Shown: positions 1 to 8,886, counted from the first letter of the stretch. The stretch: 64,000 bases of DNA from CAIVAT01 sp964525995 (GCA_964525995.1 CAZGIM010000006.1:152450-216449), one strand, 5' to 3'. The notes: a model not told the origin generated them from the letters alone. Numbers and translations: made by a program.

Positions 1-33
1 CAATCCGAACAATCAGTTTCAAAACTGTGATTC

Positions 34-1437
34 ATGAAGAACATTGCACTTTTTATGTTGGCGCTGGTATTTCTGGCCTCTGTATCTAAAGCCCAGGTAG
101 GCATCAATAACGACAACAGCCAGCCCGACCCGTCGGCCGGGCTCGATGTAAAATTCAGCAATAAAGGAGTGCTGCTGCCCCGTATGACGCTTCAGCAGCG
201 AAACGACATTGTGAATCCCGCAGAGGGATTGATGGTGTATTGCACCAACTGCGGCCGTCTGGGAGCCGGAGGTGCACTCTCCATCTTCACCAACGGCGCA
301 TGGACGGTGATAGGGCCATGTACCATCAACCCCGTAAGCACCGGCACTCATACCGTAACCCCAGGGCAGATCATCTGGCGGTGGACCGGCACCGGCACCG
401 GCGTGAAATGGAACACTGTCAACGATTTCGACAACGCCACCGATATCGGTTATGCCACTTCGAAAACTGAAACGGGCATAGTGTGCGGCCAATCCTACAC
501 CCGCTACCTGTGGAACTATTCCGAATGCGGGGTGGCAGGGGTTGCCTCACTCACGGTGACAACTGACCCGGCGGTACCCGATCCTCCTTTTGCCGGAACA
601 CATGTACCCTCGATGTTCCAGATCGTATGGAACTGGGATGCCGCATCAGGAGCAACAGGTTATAAATGGAATACGGTAAATGATTACAGTACTGCGACCG
701 ATTTGGGGACGGTCACCTCCACGGTTGAAACAGGGCTTATCTGCGGAACTTCCTATACAAGATATTTGTGGGCATATAACAGTTGTGGTGTCACAATAGC
801 GCCAACTTTCCTTACAGCAATTACCCAGAATTGCCCATCATGTGGGCAACCAATCACCGATGCCCGCGACGGTAAGACTTATAACACGGTGCTTATCGGA
901 ACCCAATGCTGGATGGCACAAAATCTTAATATTGGTACGAAGATCAACGGCTTGCAGGAACAGACCAACAACCAGGTGATTGAAAAGTACTGTTACAACG
1001 ACCTGGAATCGAATTGCGACACCTATGGCGGGCTCTACCAGTGGAACGAGGCGATGCAATATGTGACTACTGAAGGTGTACAGGGAATCTGTCCTGCAGG
1101 GTGGCACTTGCCAACCGATCCCGAATTGACCATTCTTACCAACTATCTTGGAGGTGCAAACGTAGCCGGAGGAGAGATGAAAGAAGCCGGAACTGCACAT
1201 TGGGCTTCGCCAAATACCGGGGCCACCAACAGCAGCGGGTTCACTGCGCTTCCTGGCGGCTACCGGGACTACTATGGCAGCTTCAACAATCTCGCTGACG
1301 ACGCCTACTTCTGGTCGTCGTCGGAGTCCTCGTCGTCGACCGCGTTGATCCGGAAGCTCGGCTCCAACGACGCGTATGTGGGCCGGAGCAGCAGCTACAA
1401 GACGATCGGCTTCTCGGGGCGGTGCGTGAAAGATTGA
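34..1437 (+). CDS. Secreted FISUMP-domain surface protein
   Basis: A signal peptide (MKNIALFMLALVFLASVSKA) predicts export. Residues about 105-265 hold two similar fibronectin-like repeats, each with a KWNTVND motif and a CGxSYTRYLW motif. Residues about 275-467 form a FISUMP domain, seen as TDARDGKTYNTVLIGTQCWM, then CPAGWHLPTDPE, and the terminal GFSGRCVKD. The domain is common on secreted Bacteroidota proteins and belongs to the C-type-lectin/formylglycine-enzyme fold; the ligand is unknown. Codons from about 1310 to the stop end almost always in G or C, and direct counting gives about 64% G+C over 1321-1430, unlike the rest of the gene. That tail is Ser-rich and aligns with the variable tip of the fold (see findings). 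The gene stands alone at the window edge. Confidence 0.85.
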   Translation: MKNIALFMLALVFLASVSKAQVGINNDNSQPDPSAGLDVKFSNKGVLLPRMTLQQRNDIVNPAEGLMVYCTNCGRLGAGGALSIFTNGAWTVIGPCTINPVSTGTHTVTPGQIIWRWTGTGTGVKWNTVNDFDNATDIGYATSKTETGIVCGQSYTRYLWNYSECGVAGVASLTVTTDPAVPDPPFAGTHVPSMFQIVWNWDAASGATGYKWNTVNDYSTATDLGTVTSTVETGLICGTSYTRYLWAYNSCGVTIAPTFLTAITQNCPSCGQPITDARDGKTYNTVLIGTQCWMAQNLNIGTKINGLQEQTNNQVIEKYCYNDLESNCDTYGGLYQWNEAMQYVTTEGVQGICPAGWHLPTDPELTILTNYLGGANVAGGEMKEAGTAHWASPNTGATNSSGFTALPGGYRDYYGSFNNLADDAYFWSSSESSSSTALIRKLGSNDAYVGRSSSYKTIGFSGRCVKD

Positions 1438-1440
1438 AAA

Positions 1441-1535
1441 GCATCAGAACAGGATTGCAGGATTTCAGAATGGACAGGATTGATAAAAATTATTAACCTG
1501 TAATCCTGTAATCTTATAATCCCGAAATCCTGTTC
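1441..1535. repeat. AATCCTG-type low-complexity repeat, facing arms
   Basis: Just after the FISUMP stop codon, repeats of the type CAGGATTGCAGGATTTCAG are followed by the opposite-strand version (AATCCTGTAATCTTATAATC). The two arms could pair as a long imperfect hairpin, so this may also serve as a transcription end. Related tracts lie at about 2070-2120 and 2785-2905. Confidence 0.6.
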
Positions 1536-1560
1536 CAGCCCTTTTTTTATCTTTTCGTAT

Positions 1561-1568
1561 TACCTTTG
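1561..1568 (+). promoter_or_regulatory. Bacteroidota -7 box (TACCTTTG)
   Basis: TACCTTTG matches the Bacteroidota -7 consensus TAnnTTTG and lies 42 bases before the ATG at 1611. No clear TTTG -33 box is seen at the usual spacing, so this is only a candidate. Confidence 0.35.
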
Positions 1569-1610
1569 CACTATCAACCGGATTAACCAGTGAAAATTAA
1601 TCCGAAGATT

Positions 1611-2054
1611 ATGAAAACGGTGAAACAAATTCTGCTGATTCTGCTGTTCTTGCTCCCGTCGTTGTTACAGGCCATGGAAAACGAGATTTCGTTCACCCTC
1701 GACGACCGCGATCGGATCATCCGGACAGAGCAGAAAGTTGAATCACTCCGTACAGAGCTTAACACAAAAATAGACACAAAAGTTGACGCTCTTGATAAAA
1801 AAATTGATACAAAGTTCGATGGACTTCGAGCGGAGATGAACGCCCGGTTCGATCAGTTGTTTAATTTCCTGTGGGCCATCATCGGCATTTTCACCACCAT
1901 GATGGTTAGCGTGTTTGGCTTTGCATTCTGGGACCGCAAGCTTTCGCTGGCCCCTGTGAAAAAAGACCAAACCCGGATCATCGAATCCCTCCGCCAATTG
2001 TCAGAAACCCAGCCGAAACTTAGGGAAATCCTTAAGAATGCAGGATTGCTATAG
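1611..2054 (+). CDS. Small coiled-coil membrane protein
   Basis: This 147-residue protein starts with a signal peptide or membrane anchor (MKTVKQILLILLFLLPSLLQ). A charged coiled coil follows, with a recurring KIDTK/DALDKKIDTKFD pattern. A second hydrophobic segment (FLWAIIGIFTTMMVSVFGFA) and a short cytoplasmic-type tail complete it. The layout resembles small DUF1640-like membrane coiled-coil proteins, but the family is not certain and no catalytic motif is visible. The ATG at 1611 is preferred over the GTG at 1590 because it puts the signal peptide at the N terminus. AATCCTG-type repeats flank the gene. Confidence 0.65.
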   Translation: MKTVKQILLILLFLLPSLLQAMENEISFTLDDRDRIIRTEQKVESLRTELNTKIDTKVDALDKKIDTKFDGLRAEMNARFDQLFNFLWAIIGIFTTMMVSVFGFAFWDRKLSLAPVKKDQTRIIESLRQLSETQPKLREILKNAGLL

Positions 2055-2355
2055 GACAGCGTCAAACGCAAATGTCTGAACAGGATTTGCAGGATTTCAG
2101 GATAAACAGGATTGATATGAATTAACGGCAGGAATAGACAGAAGTGGTATTTTTACGAAAACAGGTTATTAAGCGAAGTTATAGTGTCATGGTAATAAGT
2201 GATAATTTTATTCGTCATCACCTTTTCGGGATGGGTATATCGTTCATCTTATGAAAATTCATGGCATTTATACATTAGATGCAGTTATGGCGGGAGGAAG
2301 ATCAACGCTGTTTTTGCAAAACTGTTCTGATTCGGGTTAACCTTGGTTTTGCGGA
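2055..2355. other. Intergenic stretch with one AGGATT repeat tract
   Basis: Positions 2076-2118 carry a CAGGATTTGCAGGATTTCAG tract ending in CAGGATTGAT, the same family as at 1441-1535. The remainder is AT-rich. I see no gene, RNA or clear promoter box in it. Confidence 0.5.
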
Positions 2356-2781
2356 ATGGACTTAGTAATAGAAAAGGAAGTCGACAAATTGACACATACG
2401 ATCATCGGCTGTGCCATGCAGGTTCATTCAACTCTGGGCAATGGCTTTCAAGAGGTGATTTACCAAAGGGCTCTGGCTATTGAATTTAAATACCATGGTA
2501 TTTCCTATGAACGGGAAAAAGAGATGCCGATTTTTTACAGGGATGTCCAGATCGGAACACGCCGGGTCGACTTTTTTGTTGAAGGACAGGTGATGGTTGA
2601 GTTAAAAGCGGTCGAAAAATTGGAGGGGGTTCATAAAGCACAGGCGATCAACTACCTGGAGGCTTATAACATGGAAGATGGATTATTGATCAACTTTGGG
2701 AATACTAGCCTGGAATTCAAACGGGTGTATAACAAAAAACTGACAAATAAAAAAAACCTCCCCTCAAAAATTAATCCCTGA
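2356..2781 (+). CDS. GxxExxY family protein
   Basis: The motif GNGFQEVIYQRALAIEF near residues 29-45 is the GxxExxY signature. The later RRVDFFVEGQVMVELKAV segment fits the acidic and Lys positions of a PD-(D/E)xK-like fold. At 141 residues it has the usual family length. Members are small soluble proteins, often in variable genome regions, with suspected nucleic-acid roles but no settled function. The ATG at 2356 directly precedes the conserved N terminus. A perfect 46-bp tandem duplication begins 26 bases after the stop. Confidence 0.8.
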   Translation: MDLVIEKEVDKLTHTIIGCAMQVHSTLGNGFQEVIYQRALAIEFKYHGISYEREKEMPIFYRDVQIGTRRVDFFVEGQVMVELKAVEKLEGVHKAQAINYLEAYNMEDGLLINFGNTSLEFKRVYNKKLTNKKNLPSKINP

Positions 2782-2806
2782 GAATCTTGTCTATCTCGTA
2801 ATCCTA

Positions 2807-2898
2807 TAATCCTGTACTGACACATTATAATCCTGCCCATCTCGAAATCCTGTAATCCTGTACTGACACATTATAATCCTGCCCATCTCGAAATCCTG
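2807..2898. repeat. Perfect tandem duplication of a 46-bp unit
   Basis: A 46-base unit beginning TAATCCTGTACTGACACATT is present twice with no mismatch, at 2807-2852 and 2853-2898. It is built of AATCCTG-type words and lies between the GxxExxY gene and the end of the convergent FAD dehydrogenase gene, where it could also end transcription. Confidence 0.8.
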
Positions 2899-2908
2899 AA
2901 AATCCTGT

Positions 2909-5900
2909 TCAGACTTTTTCTACCAGTGCATCATACAACACTTCGATCGGATGATACGCTCTCCGACCTGTTCCGTCTTTGATCTGATGCCGGCAGGAGG
3001 TGCCGGGCGCGACGATGACCATCTCTTCGGGGGCTTTTCTTACCGCCGGAAATAAAACCAGCTCGCCAATTTTCATCGACAGATCATAATGCTCCTTTTC
3101 ATAGCCGAACGATCCGGCCATGCCGCAACACCCCGATTTAATTTCCTCTACCTGGTAATTGACGGGGATGGAAAGCATCTTCTTGGTCGAATCTGTTGAG
3201 CCCAACGCCTTCTGGTGGCAGTGACCGTGGAGGAGAATCTTTAAAGGTTTGTCTGTGAAGAATTGATTGATTGACTGATTGACTGAATGATTGATTGACT
3301 GATTGACTGATTGACTGAATGATTGATTGACTGAAGGATCGAATGACTCAGTATCTGATTGTTTTTCCCTAATACCTAATGGCCAATGCCTAATACCTGA
3401 ATATGCATTTTGCATTTTGCATTTTGCATTTTGTACTTCATTTACCACAAACTCATCAAACATCACTGCATGCTTTGCCAGGTTCAGGGCAGCTTCCTTC
3501 AGTTCAGGATCAACCAGGTCGGGGTACTCGTCGCGAAAAGTTAGAATGGCCGAGGGTTCGATGCCGATCAGCGGAGTATCCTCCGTTATCAGATCCTTTA
3601 GCTTTGAAACGTTGGCATTGGCCAGCTTTTTCGCTTTCCGGATCAATCCTTTCGAAAGAAACGTCCGCCCGCTCTCTTCATGATCGGGGATGAGGACCTG
3701 ATAACCCAAGGCATTCAGCAGTTTGATGGCTTTTATGCCAATCTCCACATCATTGAAATTTGTGAATTCGTCGGCAAACAGGTAAACGACTTTGGTAATA
3801 TCCGGATTTGTTTCAGACCTGTTTCCACCATCTGTTTTCTCGTTTTCCTTTTGTCTGGTCTGAATGCTTCCCTGGTTGTGCTTCGCTGACCACAGCCTGA
3901 GTGTTGATGAATACAATAATGGGATATTACGGGCAGGGGCAAAGCCAAGTATTTTCTTTGTGAAACCGGCTATCAGATGATTTTTCAGAAAGAAATTAAA
4001 AACACCGGGCAACAGGCTGCCAAGGCGGTTAACCGAGGTGATGTGAGCGATAAGCCATGACCGGAGGGAGATTCCATTCGCATCGTAGTAATGCTGGAGG
4101 AATTCGGCTTTGAGTTTGGCAATGTCGACATTCGACGGGCATTCAGCTTTACAAGCCTTGCACGACAGGCAAAGGTCCATCACTTCATAGATCTCCTTGT
4201 GGTCAAAAGGATTTTCTTTTGATGAATGGGTCAGGAATTCCCTGAGGATGTTAGCCCGGGCTCTGGTTGTTGTGTTCTCCTCGCCCGACGCCATGTACGA
4301 CGGACACATCCGCTGCCCGGTAAGAATAGTATTGCGACAGTCGCCCGATCCGTTACACTGCTCGGCTGCGCGGAGAATACCATGATTGTGTGAGAAGTCG
4401 AAAACCGTCGCGATCTCCCGGACAGGCTTACCGGGCTCAAACCGAAGGCTGGTATTCATTTTCGGCGTATCGGTGATCTTGCCGGGATTGAAGATTTGGT
4501 ACGGATCCCACAGTGACTTGATCTCCCTGAAAAGACTGTAATTGTGAGCTCCCAACATGAAGGGGATAAATTCGCCCCGCAACCGGCCGTCGCCATGTTC
4601 GCCCGACAGCGAGCCGCGGTACTTCTTGACAATCTTCGCAGTTTCCAGGGCGACGGTATGAAAAAGCTCCACATCACCGGGATCTTTCAGGTTAAGCACT
4701 GGTCTGAGATGCAGTTCACCCGATCCGACATGGGCATAGTAAACGCAATCAAGATTCAACCGTTTCATCATCCGGTTGAATTCTTCAATATAGGCGGGAA
4801 GATTTTCGGGATGCACCGCGGTATCCTCGATTACCGGTACCGGCTTGCGATCGCCGGGATAGTTTGACAGGACTCCCAAACCGGCTTTTCGCAGGTTCCA
4901 CACCTTTTTCAGATCAGGCGGGAAGACGACCGGATAATGATACCCGAGGTTTTTTGTCTTTAGCTCCTCAACCAGATCATGGGAAATCGTCGTGATTTCC
5001 TGCTTGGTTTCACGGGCAAACTCGATGATCAGGATAGCACCGGGATCTCCCTCGATGAAAAAACGGTTCTGCCGCTGGGTGATGTTGTCTTTCGTGCAAT
5101 CCATGATGGGTTTGTCCATCAGCTCGACCGAACCCGGACTGTACTTCAGCGCCACCAGGTTGGCTTCGAGCGACTCCTCAACCGTGCGGCAATGAACACA
5201 GATCAGCGCTTTCTCCTTCGGCGGCAACGACACAAGATTCAGCTTGATCTCCGTGATGAACATCAGCGTTCCCTCAGAGCCCGCAATGAGTTTGGACAAA
5301 TTAAAGGATTGAGTGAATGAGTGATTGACTGATTGATTGATTGACTGATTGATTGATTGAGGGATCGAGGGATTGGTTGACTGATTAATTGACTGAGTAT
5401 CTGAATGATTTTCCCTAATACCTGATGGCCAATGCCTAATGCCTGAATGTGCATTTTGAATTTCTCTTTGATTTTGCAGATGAAACGGCTCCATGTTTAG
5501 TAATAGATCCAGCGCATATCCAGTATTCCGGCGGTGGATCCTCGGATCGGGATACTCTTTCATGATCTCTTCCTGGTTGACCGGGTCGGAAAGGATATCG
5601 CGAATCTGTCGGTATATCTTATTTTCCAGTTTATCACCGGAACATTTTTCGTGAAATTCTTCAGGTGTCAGCTCCCTGAACTCAACTTCTGATCCATCAC
5701 TTAAAAATCCTTTCACCGAAATCACATGGTCGCGGGTGCTGCCGTAAAGGATCGAATGGGCGCCGCAACTGTTGTTCCCAACCATCCCACCCATCATACA
5801 GCGGCTCGACGTGCTGGTCTCCGGACCGAAAAACAATCCGTGTTTTGACGCAAAGAGGTTCAGCTCATCGAGGATTACTCCCGGCTGAACACGTACCCAG

Positions 5901-6214
5901 TGTTCTTCGTTATTAAATTCAAGGATGGCAGTCATATAACGGGAAACATCAACCACCAGCCCGCTCCCGACAACCTGTCCGGCAAGCGAGGTGCCTGCCG
6001 TTCGGGGGATCAAAGGAGTGCCGGTTTCACAGGCAAACCCGATCAGTTTGGCAATGTCGGCGGCATGGCGAGGACGGGCGACTCCCAAAGGTTTTTCCCG
6101 GTAAGCGGAGGCATCGGTGGCATAAAGGATGCGGTTCGTTTCGTCAAGCAATATCTCCCCTTCGAAAACGGCCCGGAGTTTCTCAATTTGATCCTGAAAA
6201 TTTTCCTTCTTCAT
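2909..6214 (-). CDS. FAD-linked oxidase/Fe-S dehydrogenase with two in-frame low-complexity insertions
   Basis: The N-terminal half is an FAD-binding type 4 (GlcD/Dld-like) domain, shown by PRTAGTSLAGQVVGSGLVVD, MMGGMVGNNSCGAHS and GEHGDGRLRGEF. The C-terminal half is a GlcF-like iron-sulfur part with CLSCKACKAECP, a HGHCHQKAL motif and SGCCGMAG. This is the architecture of YdiJ-type D-2-hydroxyacid (D-lactate, glycolate or 2-hydroxyglutarate) dehydrogenases, which pass electrons to the respiratory chain; the substrate is not resolved. Two stretches of about 57 and 64 residues are foreign to the family (nucleotides about 5308-5480 and 3255-3447) and are translated from repeat DNA. They make the protein about 100 residues longer than usual. 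I chose MKKENFQDQ at 6214; an ATG at 6250 is possible. No frameshift is seen. Confidence 0.85.
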   Translation of the reverse strand: MKKENFQDQIEKLRAVFEGEILLDETNRILYATDASAYREKPLGVARPRHAADIAKLIGFACETGTPLIPRTAGTSLAGQVVGSGLVVDVSRYMTAILEFNNEEHWVRVQPGVILDELNLFASKHGLFFGPETSTSSRCMMGGMVGNNSCGAHSILYGSTRDHVISVKGFLSDGSEVEFRELTPEEFHEKCSGDKLENKIYRQIRDILSDPVNQEEIMKEYPDPRIHRRNTGYALDLLLNMEPFHLQNQREIQNAHSGIRHWPSGIRENHSDTQSINQSTNPSIPQSINQSINQSVNHSFTQSFNLSKLIAGSEGTLMFITEIKLNLVSLPPKEKALICVHCRTVEESLEANLVALKYSPGSVELMDKPIMDCTKDNITQRQNRFFIEGDPGAILIIEFARETKQEITTISHDLVEELKTKNLGYHYPVVFPPDLKKVWNLRKAGLGVLSNYPGDRKPVPVIEDTAVHPENLPAYIEEFNRMMKRLNLDCVYYAHVGSGELHLRPVLNLKDPGDVELFHTVALETAKIVKKYRGSLSGEHGDGRLRGEFIPFMLGAHNYSLFREIKSLWDPYQIFNPGKITDTPKMNTSLRFEPGKPVREIATVFDFSHNHGILRAAEQCNGSGDCRNTILTGQRMCPSYMASGEENTTTRARANILREFLTHSSKENPFDHKEIYEVMDLCLSCKACKAECPSNVDIAKLKAEFLQHYYDANGISLRSWLIAHITSVNRLGSLLPGVFNFFLKNHLIAGFTKKILGFAPARNIPLLYSSTLRLWSAKHNQGSIQTRQKENEKTDGGNRSETNPDITKVVYLFADEFTNFNDVEIGIKAIKLLNALGYQVLIPDHEESGRTFLSKGLIRKAKKLANANVSKLKDLITEDTPLIGIEPSAILTFRDEYPDLVDPELKEAALNLAKHAVMFDEFVVNEVQNAKCKMQNAYSGIRHWPLGIREKQSDTESFDPSVNQSFSQSVNQSINHSVNQSINQFFTDKPLKILLHGHCHQKALGSTDSTKKMLSIPVNYQVEEIKSGCCGMAGSFGYEKEHYDLSMKIGELVLFPAVRKAPEEMVIVAPGTSCRHQIKDGTGRRAYHPIEVLYDALVEKV
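3255..3447 (-). repeat. Composite low-complexity insertion 2 inside the dehydrogenase gene
   Basis: On the coding strand the order is CAAAATG repeats, an AGGTATTAGGCATTGGCC module ending in GGGAAAA, then TCAATCAG-type repeats. It is translated as QNAKCKMQNAYSGIRHWP followed by a Ser/Asn/Gln tract (VNQSINHSVNQSINQ). It interrupts the domain just before the ILLHGHCHQ motif. Module order and the SGIRHWPxGIRE peptide match insertion 1. Confidence 0.85.
5308..5480 (-). repeat. Composite low-complexity insertion 1 inside the dehydrogenase gene
   Basis: This has the same modular order as insertion 2 and is translated as NAHSGIRHWPSGIREN, then SINQSINQSVNHSFTQS. It lies in a surface-loop position between MEPF and FNLSKLIAGSEGTL of the FAD domain, where family members usually have only a few residues. 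The reading frame stays open through it. Confidence 0.85.
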
Positions 6215-6454
6215 TTCAGTATGTAAAAGATAGTGTGCCTGTTTAATCATTGATTTTGATGCAGATTTGGGATAAACCGATCAAAGTGGTTCCTTTTTTT
6301 TGCCTTTTGCTTTTTGACTTTTCATTTTGCTTTTTGATCTGTCTTTTCGGGTTTTAGGTATAAGCCCTTCGGCAACAAATGCTCCCCGGCTAATATCCGG
6401 ATAACTTCCTGATTTCTGCCAGCAGGTCGCGATCCGTGATGAGAGGCACTTGCG

Positions 6455-8017
6455 TTATCTGAGTGCTTGCTGCTTTTCTTTTAACAATTTTATCAGGTCC
6501 ACGAATCTTTCATTGGTTTTCAGTGATTTGAATTCCTCCTGGTTCTCCATCCGGCCAATGTCATTAAATCCTTTTTCAACGGCTGTTTTCATTTCTTCCA
6601 GAGCAAAAGCTGTACTGCCTTGCCGGGCGTACAGCCGGGCCCGTAAATAGTTGGCTTCGGGGTTTCCGGGTTCGATCAGCTCATAAATGTTGATGACCTT
6701 TGCGGCATCCTGATCATTTCCACCCGACAATTTTGCCGTCGCCTGCATGTAGCAGTAGAGGCCTATGAATGACAATATCCGCCGGTTTAAAAGCGTGTCT
6801 TCCCGGATATAAAAACCAACTCCTACAGATGGCATCTGGCTCTTCACGTTCATTCCAGTCCGCCCTTTCAACACATCCTGCCCTTCCGTCATCAACATTT
6901 TTTCTTTTCCCTTCTCTTTCATTCCACGCATCCACTCTTTCCACCATGAAGGTTCTTTGACGGAAACAGCGTTCATCAGCTCCTTCCGGTCCATCTCCTC
7001 TTTCCCGAAAAGCGAATCCCGGTAATGCTGCTGCCGGAGATAAAGGGGGCTCTGTTTGATAGAATCCAGTCGCTTGGTAAAGAATGCGACAGATGTAAGG
7101 CCCTGAAGACATGACACGACAAGGCTGCATGAACCGAGTGCATCGGGCAGGTATCCTTTCCTGATGTGCGTTGTGATTTCCAGATCGGCTTCCCGGGCGA
7201 TGAGGCCGGTGAGAGCGGTGTCGGGAAGGATTTGCCGGTCACGCATGGCATTCAGGGTGATCCAGCGGAAAGCCTGTTCCATCTCCTCTTCCGGTGGCCA
7301 GGCGTGGATCCCCGGCCATGTGTCGATGTGATGACGGAATCCGGCTTCGCGCAGGGGATTTTCGAGCGATAACATCTCCCCGACGTTGAAATCACCCCAT
7401 CCGGCCATTCCGAAAAAATCGAACCTGAAGGGCGGCGCATAACCGTTGCCTGCAAAACCCGCCCCGCATCCGATCACCCCGCGTACCTTCATGAAATACA
7501 ACGCGGTCAGGCTGGCCATCCTGGCGCCACCCGAGAATCCCAACAGGTAGATCCGGCTAGTGTCAACAGGATAACCGGTTACGATCTCCTTTGCCAGCGC
7601 TCTGACGATGTTTTGGATTTTGTCGGGAGTCAGACCATTTTTCAGGTCGTTGGATCCGATCATGAGGTAACCGTATTTCTCTGCCAGCGGACGATACAAC
7701 GTAAGTGGCAGTGAACCATCGGCATGAGGATCAAAAGCAAGGATCACCGGGAATCGCGGGATTTCACCCGGAGTATGGTCAGCCGGCCGCAGGGCCGGAG
7801 GATAATCTTTATAAGTAGCGGGTATCAGGAGGGCATAGGAATAGACCGAATCGTTTTTACAAGTAACATGACTGTGGATGATGCCCGGTTTCGGAAGAGC
7901 CTCAAAAGCCTCACGGGAATACAGGCCGCCCCGGTTACAGGATCCCGTAATGACCCAGAGCATCATCGCTATAATGTATAATACACCCCGGAACCTTATC
8001 GGTACTCGACAATTCAT
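6455..8017 (-). CDS. Lipoprotein alpha/beta hydrolase with C-terminal helical repeats
   Basis: A hydrophobic N terminus ends at ITGSC, which fits a lipobox and lipidation. Residues about 85-270 form an alpha/beta hydrolase of the PHB-depolymerase/esterase type, with nucleophile motif GFSGGA, an upstream AFDPHADG strand and a probable catalytic His in WPGIHAWPP. The C-terminal part (KVINIYELIEPGNPEANYLRAR and similar) looks like tetratricopeptide helices. The start codon overlaps the stop of the DUF1338 gene in an ATGA, so the two are probably translationally coupled. Substrate cannot be named; an envelope-associated esterase or peptidase is most likely. Confidence 0.7.
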   Translation of the reverse strand: MNCRVPIRFRGVLYIIAMMLWVITGSCNRGGLYSREAFEALPKPGIIHSHVTCKNDSVYSYALLIPATYKDYPPALRPADHTPGEIPRFPVILAFDPHADGSLPLTLYRPLAEKYGYLMIGSNDLKNGLTPDKIQNIVRALAKEIVTGYPVDTSRIYLLGFSGGARMASLTALYFMKVRGVIGCGAGFAGNGYAPPFRFDFFGMAGWGDFNVGEMLSLENPLREAGFRHHIDTWPGIHAWPPEEEMEQAFRWITLNAMRDRQILPDTALTGLIAREADLEITTHIRKGYLPDALGSCSLVVSCLQGLTSVAFFTKRLDSIKQSPLYLRQQHYRDSLFGKEEMDRKELMNAVSVKEPSWWKEWMRGMKEKGKEKMLMTEGQDVLKGRTGMNVKSQMPSVGVGFYIREDTLLNRRILSFIGLYCYMQATAKLSGGNDQDAAKVINIYELIEPGNPEANYLRARLYARQGSTAFALEEMKTAVEKGFNDIGRMENQEEFKSLKTNERFVDLIKLLKEKQQALR

Positions 8018-8820
8018 TGTTTGTAAAAATTGGTTGATTCAAAAATCTTATCGGCCGACTTGGCAATAAATCCGCCGTATAACCGCCCGTCGGCGTCGGG
8101 ATACCGCTTGGCAAATTCGTAGTAACAACCCGGGATCTCGTAATCACCTTCCCGGAAACAGAACCGGACCATCCCGGCTTTAATACTCGATTGCTCCAAT
8201 AACTCCCCGGGGGTACCCTGAACTTCACCCCCGGCATCATTGATAAAGAATCCGTTCGACTTCAAAAAGGTGTTGACTTTTTGGATGGAGTCGTACTTTT
8301 TTAACCGGTTCACGCTCACGGTGAAATGGTTGGCGCAAAAGCCGTTTACATACAACCAGCCGGCATATTCCGACTCCTGCCGGAGTTTTTCATAAATCTC
8401 TAAGGAAGGTACTCCCGATTGGTTCCCCGAAAATATCAAGTCATCCGAATTCAACACAGCGGCAGGAATGGCTTCGGTCCAACTTTTAACGGTATCCTGT
8501 AAAAACTGGCTGAATTCCTCCACCTTCAGTTCACTGATGAAAACCCGCGGAGCATCAGGGTCGGTGGCGTGTTCGAAGTGTTTGGCGTACAATTTCTTTG
8601 ACTCGAAGTGGTAATCGCCCTTGAATTCATAGCCGCTTTCAAGGAAAACCTTCGACAAACGGTCGATGCCGATCATCGGATGGCGGAATGTACGGAATGC
8701 AATATGGTCGTTGATCACCGTTTCACCCTCCGAAACAAAAAGATTATATATTCTTTGCGTGGAAGGATTCTGAGTGGTGTAGATATCCCATAACCGGCCG
8801 AAAACCTGTTGATAGTTCAT
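8014..8820 (-). CDS. DUF1338 (HglS-type) 2-oxoadipate dioxygenase/decarboxylase family protein
   Basis: The protein matches DUF1338, whose characterised member HglS is an iron-dependent enzyme converting 2-oxoadipate to D-2-hydroxyglutarate in lysine breakdown. Likely metal ligands are visible: His in INDHIAFRTF, His in NHFTVSVN and Glu in CYYEFAKRY. At about 268 residues it is one of the short family members. I start it at MNYQQVFGRL (8820), because a TAnnTTTG box at 8879-8886 would make the longer in-frame start at 8871 nearly leaderless. If the activity is right, its product would suit the 2-hydroxyacid-dehydrogenase-like gene two genes downstream; that link is inference. Confidence 0.8.
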   Translation of the reverse strand: MNYQQVFGRLWDIYTTQNPSTQRIYNLFVSEGETVINDHIAFRTFRHPMIGIDRLSKVFLESGYEFKGDYHFESKKLYAKHFEHATDPDAPRVFISELKVEEFSQFLQDTVKSWTEAIPAAVLNSDDLIFSGNQSGVPSLEIYEKLRQESEYAGWLYVNGFCANHFTVSVNRLKKYDSIQKVNTFLKSNGFFINDAGGEVQGTPGELLEQSSIKAGMVRFCFREGDYEIPGCYYEFAKRYPDADGRLYGGFIAKSADKIFESTNFYKQ

Positions 8821-8878
8821 GTTAATGATATTTATATGGTTGTTTTCGCTGGAATGTTTACAGGTTCGCAAATTTGTT

Positions 8879-8886
8879 CAAAAATA
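8879..8886 (-). promoter_or_regulatory. Bacteroidota -7 box (TATTTTTG)
   Basis: On the minus strand TATTTTTG fits TAnnTTTG and lies about 60 bases before the DUF1338 start at 8820. No TTTG -33 box is seen at the expected spacing. Confidence 0.35.

Noticed and set aside
1300..1437. A complete diversity-generating retroelement in the window
   Set aside because: No reverse transcriptase, accessory gene or template copy of the tail is visible in the 64 kb; only a candidate target region is reported.
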